A DNA stretch of 56,683 nt from Pseudomonadota bacterium. Lineage in GTDB: Bacteria > Pseudomonadota > Gammaproteobacteria > Steroidobacterales > Steroidobacteraceae. The stretch lies in assembly GCA_963204835.1 (NCBI GenBank), contig CAUJHJ010000035.1, positions 1 to 56,683 on the forward strand, written 5' to 3'. The notes under the pieces were generated by a model. The model worked only from the letters and a program-made list of their open reading frames with translations, ran no database searches and was not told the origin of the DNA. How positions within the stretch are numbered: position 1 is the stretch's first letter; each line of letters opens with the position of its first letter. The position numbers were made by a program, and so were the translations under genes. This document shows, piece after piece, positions 1 to 7,757 of this stretch.

Positions 1-597
1 CTCGATCATCCGAAGGTGCTGAGCTACGTGGACGTGCTCCTGCGCGGCGCCCCGGTCGGCCGCAGCGTGGCGCTGATCGGCGCCGGCGGCATCGGTTTCG
101 ATGTCGCGGAATTCCTCGGTCATCGCGAGGGCGTGACACCAAGCCTCGACATCGGCGAGTTCATGTCTGAATGGGGCATCGACATGCGCCTCGCCACGCG
201 CGGCGGGCTCGCGGCCACGCCACCGCCCAAGGAAACGGCTCCGCGCGAAATATGGCTCCTGCAGCGCAAGGTCTCCAAGCCGGGCGATGGCCTCGGCAAG
301 ACAACCGGCTGGATCCATCGCACGACGCTCAAGCGCCGCGGCGTGCACATGCTTGCCGGAGTGAACTACGAGCGCATCGACGACGCGGGTCTGCACATCA
401 CGAACGGGGACGACCGGCGCGTGCTCGCGGTCGACAACGTGGTGATCTGCGCGGGCCAGGAGCCGTTGCGCGAACTCGAGGCGCCGCTGCGCGAGCGCGG
501 CATCGAGGTGCAGCTGATCGGCGGCGCGGATGTCGCCGCGGAGCTCGACGCCAAGCGGGCGATCGACCAGGGTGCGCGCGTCGCGGCCGCGCTCTGA
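1..597 (+). CDS. fadH: NADPH-dependent 2,4-dienoyl-CoA reductase, C-terminal part
   Basis: This is the last 198 residues of a FadH-type reductase, cut by the left window edge; the frame is open from base 1 and ends in TGA. FadH removes double bonds at even positions of unsaturated fatty acyl-CoAs so that beta-oxidation can proceed, using FMN, FAD and a 4Fe-4S cluster. The visible part is the pyridine-nucleotide domain: a Rossmann glycine motif (LIGAGGIGFDVAEF), a GWIHRTTLKRRGV stretch typical of the family, and a terminal segment ending in an AKRAIDQG-like helix. The catalytic barrel and the Fe-S cysteines lie outside the window. The next gene starts 10 bases downstream. Confidence 0.85.
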   Translation, partial: LDHPKVLSYVDVLLRGAPVGRSVALIGAGGIGFDVAEFLGHREGVTPSLDIGEFMSEWGIDMRLATRGGLAATPPPKETAPREIWLLQRKVSKPGDGLGKTTGWIHRTTLKRRGVHMLAGVNYERIDDAGLHITNGDDRRVLAVDNVVICAGQEPLRELEAPLRERGIEVQLIGGADVAAELDAKRAIDQGARVAAAL

Positions 598-607
598 GTG
601 CCGGACG

Positions 608-1450
608 ATGGACGCGCGCATCGCCGCGGCCTATCCACTCGAGGGCGTGCGCGCGGGCTCGGCGCTGCTGCGGGTGGGCTCGCGCCTGCTCGCCGTCCAG
701 GACGACGCCTACCGTGCGTGCTGGATCGACTTGCCCGGCTTGCGTGTCAGCCCGTTCCTGCTCGACGCCGATGGCGTGTCCCTGCCCAAGGACCGCAAGC
801 CGGACTTCGAAGCCGCCGTGCGTACCGCTGGCGACACCGTTTACCTGCTCGGGTCTGGCTCGACGCCACAGCGAACGGCCATCGCGCGCCTTTCCCTTTC
901 AGGCACCGCCAGCATGGCCGACCGGCCGCAAATCTACGACTGCGTGCGACGCGCACTCGATCTCGCCTCCGCCCCGAACGTCGAGGGCGCCACCCTCGAG
1001 GATGGCGTGCTGCGGCTGTTCCACCGGGGCATCGGCAGCGCCAGCGCCAGCGTCGATCTGCCGCTGGAGGTGCTCGAGGGTGGGCCGCCGCGGGTGCTCG
1101 CCGTGCGTGCCATCGAGCTGGGCAGCCTGGACGGCGTACCGCTGTCCATCACGGATGCCGCGCGGCTGGGCCGCGACCGGGCGCTGTTCCTGGCGGTTGC
1201 CGAGGATACGAACGATGCGATCTCGGACGGGCCGGTCATCGGCTGTGCGATCGGCCTGCTGACCGGTGCCGCGGATCGGCAGTCCGTGCGCTGGAGCTGC
1301 GTTCTCGAGGCCGACGGAAGGACGAGCCGCCGCAAGCTGGAAGGCATCGCGGTCGACGACGACCTGCGCGGCGCATGGGCGATCAGCGACCCCGACGATC
1401 CGGGCCGGGCCGCCGAACTCTGCCGAATCGACCTGCGCGGCGTACGATGA
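608..1450 (+). CDS. Hypothetical protein, possible beta-propeller (DUF6929-like)
   Basis: A 280-residue soluble protein with no signal peptide or membrane segment. It reads as repeated short beta strands with polar turns (for example GSALLRVGSRLLAVQDD and DTVYLLGSGSTPQRTAIARL), which suggests a propeller-like fold; the DUF6929 link is from memory and uncertain. The ATG at 608 follows fadH by 10 bases. Its TGA stop overlaps the ATG of the following TPR regulator (ATGA, 1447-1450), so the two are probably translated together and may act together. No catalytic motif was recognised. Confidence 0.6.
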   Translation: MDARIAAAYPLEGVRAGSALLRVGSRLLAVQDDAYRACWIDLPGLRVSPFLLDADGVSLPKDRKPDFEAAVRTAGDTVYLLGSGSTPQRTAIARLSLSGTASMADRPQIYDCVRRALDLASAPNVEGATLEDGVLRLFHRGIGSASASVDLPLEVLEGGPPRVLAVRAIELGSLDGVPLSITDAARLGRDRALFLAVAEDTNDAISDGPVIGCAIGLLTGAADRQSVRWSCVLEADGRTSRRKLEGIAVDDDLRGAWAISDPDDPGRAAELCRIDLRGVR

Positions 1451-3831
1451 GCGACATGGAGATGGCCGTTCCGCAGGACAACCGGGCCGCGCGCCGCTAC
1501 GTTGTCGGCGACCTGGCGCTGGACACTGGGCGCAAAAGCCTGACGCGACAGGGCGTCGCGGTCGTCCTGCCCCCTCTTTCATTCGACCTGCTCGAGGTTC
1601 TCGTCAAGGCTGCGCCTGATGTCGTCTCGAACGAGGCCATCGCGGCCGCCGTCTGGCCCGGTCTCGTCGTGAGCCCCGAGACGGTGACACAGCGGGTCAA
1701 ATTGCTGCGACAGGCGCTCGAGGACGATGCGCGGGAGCCGCGCTACATCGCCGGTGTCCGCGGGCGCGGTTACCGCCTGATCGCATCGGTGACCGTCGAA
1801 GGCGATGCAAGTGGCCCAGGTGCGCGGGCGGCCCCTGCAGGGAAGCCCGGGCTGGTGCGCTGGATCGCCATGGCTGCAGCCGTGGCCAGCGTCGCGGTGC
1901 TGGCGGTCGTGCTCACCACGCGCCTCTTCGAATCCGGGAAGGAGACGCCAGGCCCGCAATCCGTGACGGTGACCGCACTGCCGGCGAAAGCCGTGGCGGT
2001 GCTGGCCTTCGAGAACCTGACAGGCAGTCCGGCCAACGATCTGCTGGCGACGGTCCTTGCGGACGGCGTCCTGCATCGCCTCGCAGGCCAGCGCGACCTC
2101 CTGGTCATCGCGCGCGCCTCCTCCTTCGCCGCGAGCCTCAAGGGCCAGGGCGCGCGCGAAGCCGGCGAACGGCTCGGGGCGCGCTATCTCGTCAGTGGCA
2201 GCCTGCAGCAGTCGGGCGATCGGGTGCGCATGGCCGCGCAGCTCCTTGACGCGCAGACAAACCAGACCGTCAGGACTTTCGTGGTGGATCGCCAGCGCGA
2301 AGACCTGTTCACCTTCGCGGACGACGTCGCAAGCCGCGTCGCCGAAGCACTCCAGGTCAATCTTGGCGGCGCGCCCGTGCAATACGCGCGCTTCGGCATG
2401 GACGCCTATCTCGCCTACTTGCGCGGCCGCAGCTTGCTGGCGACGCGGCAGGTCGGGAAGGTCGCACGGGCCGGCGAAGAATTCAGGGAAGCCGTCCGTC
2501 TCGCGCCGGACTTTGCGTCGGCCTGGGTGTCGCTCGCCGAGTCGATGTACCTCGACGCATTCATAAACCGGCGGTACCGGGATCGTCAGGACGCACTCTG
2601 GCGGGAAGTCGCTCCGATACTCGAGAAGGCCATCGCACTCGAGCCCGACAACGGCGAAGCCTACTACCTGCGCGGCCGCATGAGGGTCTCGATGACTGGT
2701 GGCGATGTCGAAGCCGGCGAAGCCGATTTTCGCCGCGGGATCGAGCTCAGCCCGAACTATGCTCCGGGACTCGAGGACTACGCCGAGTGGCTGCTGTGGT
2801 ACGAACGCGAGGCCGAGGGGCTCGCCATCATCGACCGGGCGCGCAGCGTCGATCCGCTCGACCCCCGCAACCACTACATGAAAGGGATGTTCCTGTGGGA
2901 GTACCGCGGCCTCGAGGATGAGGCCGTCGCGCTGCTGCTCCAGGCCCTGCGGGTCGACCCCGAGTTCTATTCGGCCTATCTGCGCCTCGCGCAGATCCGG
3001 TGGCAGCAGGGGCGGCTTGCGGAAGCGGTGGCACAGGCGGAACACGCGGTGGCCATCGAACCCGAGGCGCAGTGGGTTCGCGACCGACTGGCCTGGTTCT
3101 ACATCGATCTCGGGGATCTTGCCGCGGCGGGTGATGTCATACGGAGCTTCAAGGCACCTTTGCTACTTGCCACAGCGCTCGCCTGCTATCGCGATGGAAA
3201 GGTGGCGTCGGCGGCCGCGCTGCATGAGGCCGCGTTGCGCGAGGACCCGTTCGACCAATACGGCTATGGCGCCTGGCTGGCGGATGGCGCGATGGTCGAG
3301 CACGCGCAAGCGGGCGGCAGTCCGGCCGCCGCGTTGCAGACGCTGATGTCGCTCGACGGAATGACAAACGAGCGAGGCGCGCTGACGTATGACCCGCCGA
3401 CCCTGCTCACGGCGATCCATGTGGCGACGCTGGAAAGAGCAGCGGGCCGTCGCGCTGCAGCCGAAGCCGTAGACCGCAGGATTCTCGAGGTATTGGACCA
3501 TCGACGCGGGCTCGGACGCCCGGGGTCCGCCGGTCTCCTGCGAGCCCTGGCATTCGCTCATCTCGGTCGCAGGCAGGAGGCCCTGTCCGAGCTCGAGCAG
3601 GTCGCCACGAGTACCGGCCGCATGGGCGCATGGGCCCTGTTCGGCCGCGACCCCTTTTTCGCGGAACTTCATGAGGAGCCGCGCTTCAAGGCGCTGGCGG
3701 CTGCATCGGCGGAGTGGCTCGAGGGGCAACGACGCGAACTGGCGCGCTACCGCGAGAGCGGGCAGGTTCCGCGTCGCCGGCCATCCGGGGCACCGATTTG
3801 TCCTGACGGTCGTCCACCCGCTGCGCATTGA
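1447..3831 (+). CDS. CadC-like winged-helix transmembrane regulator with TPR sensor
   Basis: 794 residues. Residues 18-113 form an OmpR/PhoB-type winged helix (ending RGRGYRLI), so the protein should bind DNA directly from the membrane. A single hydrophobic helix follows at about 138-160. Residues 175-310 resemble the TolB-N/FlgO-like domain common in these one-component regulators (AVLAFENLTG, ARYLVSGSLQQSGD). The rest is a run of tetratricopeptide repeats with Leu/Ala-rich helix pairs. The layout is that of CadC/ToxR-like sensors, with the TPR part presumably periplasmic. The start is set by the ATGA overlap with the upstream gene. The 3' end is overlapped by 146 bases by the convergent UrcA gene. 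Target genes and ligand cannot be read from the sequence. Confidence 0.82.
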   Translation: MSDMEMAVPQDNRAARRYVVGDLALDTGRKSLTRQGVAVVLPPLSFDLLEVLVKAAPDVVSNEAIAAAVWPGLVVSPETVTQRVKLLRQALEDDAREPRYIAGVRGRGYRLIASVTVEGDASGPGARAAPAGKPGLVRWIAMAAAVASVAVLAVVLTTRLFESGKETPGPQSVTVTALPAKAVAVLAFENLTGSPANDLLATVLADGVLHRLAGQRDLLVIARASSFAASLKGQGAREAGERLGARYLVSGSLQQSGDRVRMAAQLLDAQTNQTVRTFVVDRQREDLFTFADDVASRVAEALQVNLGGAPVQYARFGMDAYLAYLRGRSLLATRQVGKVARAGEEFREAVRLAPDFASAWVSLAESMYLDAFINRRYRDRQDALWREVAPILEKAIALEPDNGEAYYLRGRMRVSMTGGDVEAGEADFRRGIELSPNYAPGLEDYAEWLLWYEREAEGLAIIDRARSVDPLDPRNHYMKGMFLWEYRGLEDEAVALLLQALRVDPEFYSAYLRLAQIRWQQGRLAEAVAQAEHAVAIEPEAQWVRDRLAWFYIDLGDLAAAGDVIRSFKAPLLLATALACYRDGKVASAAALHEAALREDPFDQYGYGAWLADGAMVEHAQAGGSPAAALQTLMSLDGMTNERGALTYDPPTLLTAIHVATLERAAGRRAAAEAVDRRILEVLDHRRGLGRPGSAGLLRALAFAHLGRRQEALSELEQVATSTGRMGAWALFGRDPFFAELHEEPRFKALAAASAEWLEGQRRELARYRESGQVPRRRPSGAPICPDGRPPAAH

Positions 3832-4162
3832 CCTGCAGCAGCGCGCGCTGCCGCGCCTGTGCAATGCAATCCGCCCGACGCCGAGGTGATGCGACGTCGC
3901 GCGCGAAGGCGGCTGCGCAAACCGCAGTCGCCGCGCGGTCGAGCCGCAGCGTCAGCAAGCGGAAGTCCGCCGGATCCGACAGGTCGAGATCCGCGTAACT
4001 CACGATCCGGTAGAGCGGCGCCTGGCAAGGTGTCGCGAGCCACCACGCCGAACCAAATGCCACGACGGCCGCAAGCGCAGGCAGCACATGAGTCCTCGAA
4101 CGAAGCTGCGGATCGCGCGCGGACGACGCAGCGGGATGCGCCGCGTCGTCCGGGCGATCCAT
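3686..4162 (-). CDS. UrcA family protein with extended C-terminus
   Basis: 158 residues. A membrane or signal segment lies at about 26-48, followed by a UrcA-type domain at about 49-113: YRIVSYADLDLSDPADFRLL, then a conserved Cys pair (C82, C99) and a final ALLQVN. UrcA proteins are small exported proteins of unknown function, usually near 100 residues. Here about 45 extra Pro/Arg-rich residues follow and run antisense over the end of the TPR regulator gene. Its ATG overlaps the stop of the upstream hydrolase (TAATG, 4160-4164), so the pair is probably one translation unit. The family match is from remembered pattern and the function is unknown. Confidence 0.7.
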   Translation of the reverse strand: MDRPDDAAHPAASSARDPQLRSRTHVLPALAAVVAFGSAWWLATPCQAPLYRIVSYADLDLSDPADFRLLTLRLDRAATAVCAAAFARDVASPRRRADCIAQARQRALLQVNAQRVDDRQDKSVPRMAGDAEPARSRGSAPVRVVAPRATPPMQPPAP

Positions 4163-5736
4163 TACGGCGTGCCCGACTTCACTGCGTCCCTCACGACTTC
4201 GAGCGCATCCCGCGGCCGCAGGTGGCCGCGCAGGGTCGATTTCAGCGCTGCTGCAGCGACCTCGCGCACGTAGTCGGCGTGACTCGGGTACAGGACTTGC
4301 AGGTCCGGCTCCGGAGTGGGCGATACATCGAGGCCCGCCTGGCCATCCCAGCTGTCGCCGTCACGGTTCCACGGGTCGTACGTCCCGAACTGGTAGAAAC
4401 AGGAGTCGGGTGGATCCATCGCGTTGTCCGCGCGGATGCCGCTCGAAGTCGCCACCGGCACCGCGATCTCCGGCAGCCGCAGGCCGCCCTTTACGATGCC
4501 CGTCGCCGGATCGAGGTTGAACGTGACGAAGTCATCGTCGGGCACGTTCACGTCGAGCCGCGGCGCGGCGAGCGGTGCCATTCCAAATCTCACCCAGCGG
4601 TTCAGTGCGCTGATGGCGGCCCGCAACGCGTAAGCCTGTGTCCTGCCGGGGTTCACCGGGGGCGCATTGCAGCCGAGCGGTGGCATTCCCGGCAGCGTCT
4701 TGTCGATGTCGAGCTGTGATCGCGTCATGACGAGGTCATCGAAATGCGCCGTACCGGCGATCTCCCAGATTCGCAATGACTTCGAATCCGGTTGCTGATG
4801 CAGGCCGCGTCCCCCGCCGGAGATGAAATCCGACAGATCCGATTCGGCCTGCACCACCATCACGGGCGTCTTCGAGTCCGTGCGCAGGCCGGCCGGATAG
4901 GCGACGTCGACCCAGTCAGTCGCAGGCACCCCGTCCGGAATCGGGTTTCCCCAGGCGTCCGCGAGTCCCCACGACAGCGGGTATCCGAAGCCGGTGCCGT
5001 GCAACAGGAAACCGTCGTACACCCGGGCCGACGGGTGTATGGCGTTGTAGTAGGTGAACAGCAGGTACGAAGACTGCGATTCACCGTCCGCCACCACGGC
5101 CTTGATCCTGCCGGTCAGTTCGCCGAGCGGCTTCGGGCCGCCGCTGCGCGGGTGGCGGATCGCCCGGCCCGCCTGCGAGTAGATGTCGTACGAGAATCCG
5201 TCGCCGGGATGGAAGATCGAGGCGTAGCGATCGCCGGGGCCCTCCTCCCAGTCCTGCAGCGCCAGCGCGCCGATATGCTGCGCGGTCACGCCCACCCACG
5301 CGTAGCCCGCATCGATCAGCTCTTCGCGCGCCCACGCCCAGTCGAAACCCATGTCCCAGCCGGCCGTGACGTTCAGCCATTCGACAATGACCGTGCCGTT
5401 GAAGCGCGCGGGATCGGCGGGTCGCCGCACGAGCATTCGCGAGGTGTAGGCGGCGGTGATGCCGGGATTGGGCACCGCATCCCAGCGGCCGTCCGCACCG
5501 AGTTCGCCGGTGTTGATGAACGCCTGCGCCGTCCCGGAGAACAGGAATTCCTGCTCCACGTAGTGGCTCGCGGCGAGATCGGTGGATGTGCTCATGAACG
5601 GAAAGCCGTGCCGGCCCGGCGGCGGCGCCGAGACCGCGGGCGTTGCGCTACCCTCGTCAGCCGAAGCCGCGCCCACGAAAAGGATGGCGACGGCGAGCGC
5701 AAGGCGACACCCAGGGCGGATCTTGTTCGGTTTCAT
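4162..5736 (-). CDS. Secreted alpha/beta hydrolase domain protein (PF20091-like)
   Basis: 524 residues starting MKPNKIRPG, with a signal peptide ending near VGAASADE, so the protein is exported. The mature part matches the large alpha/beta hydrolase-domain family common in sphingomonads and steroid-degrading gammaproteobacteria: FNGTVIVEWLNVTAGWD, AYAWVGVTAQHIG-like strands, and a nucleophile-elbow region GESQSSYLLFTYYNAIH, where the Ser after Glu is the likely nucleophile. Substrates of this family are poorly known; esters or lactones are plausible. A longer in-frame start at 5898 was rejected because it adds a basic non-conserved leader before the signal peptide. It is divergent from the methyltransferase at 5817 and coupled to the UrcA gene. 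Confidence 0.8.
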   Translation of the reverse strand: MKPNKIRPGCRLALAVAILFVGAASADEGSATPAVSAPPPGRHGFPFMSTSTDLAASHYVEQEFLFSGTAQAFINTGELGADGRWDAVPNPGITAAYTSRMLVRRPADPARFNGTVIVEWLNVTAGWDMGFDWAWAREELIDAGYAWVGVTAQHIGALALQDWEEGPGDRYASIFHPGDGFSYDIYSQAGRAIRHPRSGGPKPLGELTGRIKAVVADGESQSSYLLFTYYNAIHPSARVYDGFLLHGTGFGYPLSWGLADAWGNPIPDGVPATDWVDVAYPAGLRTDSKTPVMVVQAESDLSDFISGGGRGLHQQPDSKSLRIWEIAGTAHFDDLVMTRSQLDIDKTLPGMPPLGCNAPPVNPGRTQAYALRAAISALNRWVRFGMAPLAAPRLDVNVPDDDFVTFNLDPATGIVKGGLRLPEIAVPVATSSGIRADNAMDPPDSCFYQFGTYDPWNRDGDSWDGQAGLDVSPTPEPDLQVLYPSHADYVREVAAAALKSTLRGHLRPRDALEVVRDAVKSGTP

Positions 5737-5816
5737 GGCCTCGATTCCCGTGGTGATGATTGAGGCCCGGAGCGTCGGGCGACCGCCGCGCAGGCGCATG
5801 AAGGGAGGCTGAAGGT

Positions 5817-6389
5817 TTGTTGAAGAATCGCGAAACGGGCGGCGACCGCCCGGCCGATGCCGGCAACACACCCTCCGCGTGGGTGGTGCGCTTTGCACAT
5901 CTCATCGTGCCGGGCGGGTGCGTGCTGGACCTTGCCTGCGGCCGCGGCCGGCACGCCCGCTACCTGGCCGCGCGCGGCTGCCGCGTGATCGCGGCGGATA
6001 TCGATGTGTCAGCGCTGGCGGGTCGCAGCGAAGCCGGTATCACGCCGGTGCAACGTGACCTCGAGGACGGCAGCTGGCCCTGGGAGCCGGGGTCGCTGGA
6101 TGCGATCGTTGCCGTGAACTACCTGCACCGGCCGCACTTTCCGCACATCGCCGCCTCGCTGCGCGCCGGGGGCGTGCTGATCTACGAGACTTTCGGTGCG
6201 GGAAACGGCCGGTTCGGCCCGCCGCGCAATCCGGATTTCCTGTTGCAGCCGGGCGAGTTGCTGCAGGCTTTCCCTGAACTGCAGGTCATCGCCTACGAGC
6301 ACGGCATCGGGCACGAGCCCCGACTGGCCGTTCGCCAGCGCCTGTGCGCCCTTCGCGCGCATGCGCCGGTCGAGCTGCGGGGCGGCTAG
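5817..6389 (+). CDS. SAM-dependent class I methyltransferase
   Basis: 190 residues from a TTG start, which is supported by a purine-rich ribosome site (AGGGAGG near 5802) at normal spacing. The SAM-binding motif I is clear (VLDLACGRGRHARYLA), followed by an acidic motif (VIAADIDVSAL) and a motif IV-like LDAIVAVNYLHRP. The fold resembles TehB/UbiG-type small methyltransferases; Xanthomonadales relatives are often annotated as tellurite-resistance-like without proof. The substrate is not predictable. It converges on the desaturase gene with only 7 bases between the stops, leaving little room for separate terminators. Confidence 0.75.
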   Translation: MLKNRETGGDRPADAGNTPSAWVVRFAHLIVPGGCVLDLACGRGRHARYLAARGCRVIAADIDVSALAGRSEAGITPVQRDLEDGSWPWEPGSLDAIVAVNYLHRPHFPHIAASLRAGGVLIYETFGAGNGRFGPPRNPDFLLQPGELLQAFPELQVIAYEHGIGHEPRLAVRQRLCALRAHAPVELRGG

Positions 6390-6396
6390 GCGGCGA

Positions 6397-7419
6397 TCAG
6401 GCCGCCGCGGCCGCAGCGCCAGTGCGCCGCGCCGGGAACGCGAGCCAGGCCTTCGCGTCGTAGTCGTACAGCGCGCACTTGCGCGACAGGTCGCGCAGGT
6501 ACTTCCAACCGGCGATCGTCGCCTTGGCGCTCGCGAGGCCGTGAGCCAGCAGGCGGCCGGTGGCGGCCTTCAACCGGTAGTTCGGGATGAACGGATCGTA
6601 GTGGTGCGCCCGGTGCAGCATGATCCCGTGCAGCAGCTTCTCGAGGCGGAACGGGAAATGGATGTCGCGCGTGAGGTCGTCCACCTTGCGCAGGCGCAGC
6701 CATTCGGAGCGCTTGTCGAACCAGACCATCTCGGGACCCGTGTGGTGCACGAAGATCACTGTGCCCATGATGTAGTTCCACAGCAGGAACGGCAGCACGC
6801 CGCCGAACAGGGCGATCAGCCACCAGGGCTGTTCCGTCACGACCGCGACGGTGACGAGGAACGCGAGGTAGATCGCGCCGAAGGCGACCGCGAGTACCGA
6901 GTCGACGATGAATTCCTTGCGGCGCGCCCCGACGTGCTTGCGCGACGGGAACATCAGCTTGTTCCACCACAACTCGACGAGGTAGTAGAGCCCGAAGCCC
7001 CACACCGAGCGATAGATGCGCTCCATGCGCTGGCGCCACTTCGGCAGCGCCGCGAATTCCTCGGGGCTGTAGGGCACCCACACCTGGTCGCGGCCCTTCA
7101 GGTTCGCGAAGCCGTGGTGTGCGACATTGTGGCCGACGTGCCAGAGGCTGAAGGTCGTGAGCGTCGGCAGGAAGACGAGCCGGCCGACGAAGGCATTGAC
7201 CTTCTCGCTCTTGAAGAGGCTGCCATGGCAGGCGTCGTGGCCGAGCACGAAGAGGCGTGCGAAGACCACCGCGAGGCCGAGCGTGCAGGCGATCTTTCCC
7301 CAGAGCGGCGCCAGCACGACACCTGCGACGCACGCGGCGAGCAGCGCGAAGTCGATCGCGACCTGGACCGTGGAACGGATGGCGTTCGGCGTGCGTTCGG
7401 GAGCGGTGATGGCTGCCAC
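6397..7419 (-). CDS. Membrane fatty acid desaturase
   Basis: 340 residues, GTG start with a GGAGAG site just upstream. The protein has several hydrophobic segments and the three histidine boxes of membrane di-iron desaturases: HDACH at 61-65, HNVAHH at 97-102 and HRAHH at 269-273. It should introduce a double bond into membrane lipid or CoA-linked acyl chains, or hydroxylate a related lipid or carotenoid. The gene stands alone, divergent from glnA. A TATGAT hexamer on the minus strand at 7463-7458 could be its -10 box, giving a leader of about 30 bases. Confidence 0.83.
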   Translation of the reverse strand: MAAITAPERTPNAIRSTVQVAIDFALLAACVAGVVLAPLWGKIACTLGLAVVFARLFVLGHDACHGSLFKSEKVNAFVGRLVFLPTLTTFSLWHVGHNVAHHGFANLKGRDQVWVPYSPEEFAALPKWRQRMERIYRSVWGFGLYYLVELWWNKLMFPSRKHVGARRKEFIVDSVLAVAFGAIYLAFLVTVAVVTEQPWWLIALFGGVLPFLLWNYIMGTVIFVHHTGPEMVWFDKRSEWLRLRKVDDLTRDIHFPFRLEKLLHGIMLHRAHHYDPFIPNYRLKAATGRLLAHGLASAKATIAGWKYLRDLSRKCALYDYDAKAWLAFPARRTGAAAAAA

Positions 7420-7603
7420 GTCTCGGACTCTCCGGGGGAGGATTGCAAAGGCGCCCGATCATACAGAATCCGGGACCTGGGGGAAGGCGCCATTTCCCGG
7501 AATTTGCCTTTAGTGCAGCGCACTTACGCGTGCGCCTCGCGCCGGCCGCCGTGCCTCGGCAATCCGGCGCCGGAACCGGCCCACAAGGGTCGCCCAGGAT
7601 CGT

Positions 7604-7618
7604 GCACCAAATTGGTGC
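7604..7618 (+). promoter_or_regulatory. NtrC enhancer site 1 upstream of glnA
   Basis: GCACCAAATTGGTGC fits the NtrC dimer consensus GCAC(C/T)-N5-(A/G)GTGC in full. Its centre is 30 bases from site 2 and about 117 bases upstream of the predicted sigma-54 start point, the geometry of glnA enhancers in enteric bacteria. Confidence 0.85.
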
Positions 7619-7633
7619 CGACCGCCTCGGCGC

Positions 7634-7648
7634 GCACTATAATAGTGC
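7634..7648 (+). promoter_or_regulatory. NtrC enhancer site 2 upstream of glnA, containing TATAAT
   Basis: GCACTATAATAGTGC is a perfect palindrome matching the NtrC consensus; the symmetry extends to 7632-7650. Centre-to-centre distance to site 1 is 30 bases, about three helical turns, so two NtrC dimers would sit on the same face. The core contains TATAAT (7638-7643), so a sigma-70 promoter may be occluded when NtrC binds, as known for E. coli glnAp1. No good -35 box was found at 16-18 bases, so that last point is tentative. Confidence 0.85.
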
Positions 7649-7701
7649 GCGTCAGCCGAACGAGCAGCCGTAACTTATTGATTACAAATGGCAAGGTGAG
7701 C

Positions 7702-7717
7702 TGGCACGCGCCGTGCA
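7702..7717 (+). promoter_or_regulatory. Sigma-54 (RpoN) promoter of glnA
   Basis: TGGCACGCGCCGTGCA has the invariant GG (7703-7704) and GC (7715-7716) separated by exactly 10 bases, close to the consensus TGGCACG-N4-TTGCA. Transcription should start near 7728, leaving a leader of about 30 bases before the glnA ATG. Together with the two NtrC sites it predicts nitrogen-limitation control. Confidence 0.88.
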
Positions 7718-7757
7718 CTAAGGCTGTGCTCGCACCCACCCTGGCCCGGAGACATTC

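Larger units (their letters stand above)
7420..7757 (+). promoter_or_regulatory. Divergent control region between the desaturase gene and glnA
   Basis: A 338-base non-coding stretch. From left to right it holds a possible desaturase promoter (TATGAT, minus strand, 7463-7458), a small inverted repeat AGTGC-AGC-GCACT at 7512-7524, two NtrC-type palindromes (7604-7618 and 7634-7648), and a sigma-54 promoter (7702-7717). The glnA ribosome site (GGAG near 7746) lies about 7 bases before its ATG. No open frame with gene-like character was seen. Confidence 0.8.

Noticed and set aside
7512-7524. AGTGC-AGC-GCACT as a third NtrC site
   Set aside because: The half-sites are in the opposite order (GTGC...GCAC) and the spacing is wrong, so it does not fit the consensus.
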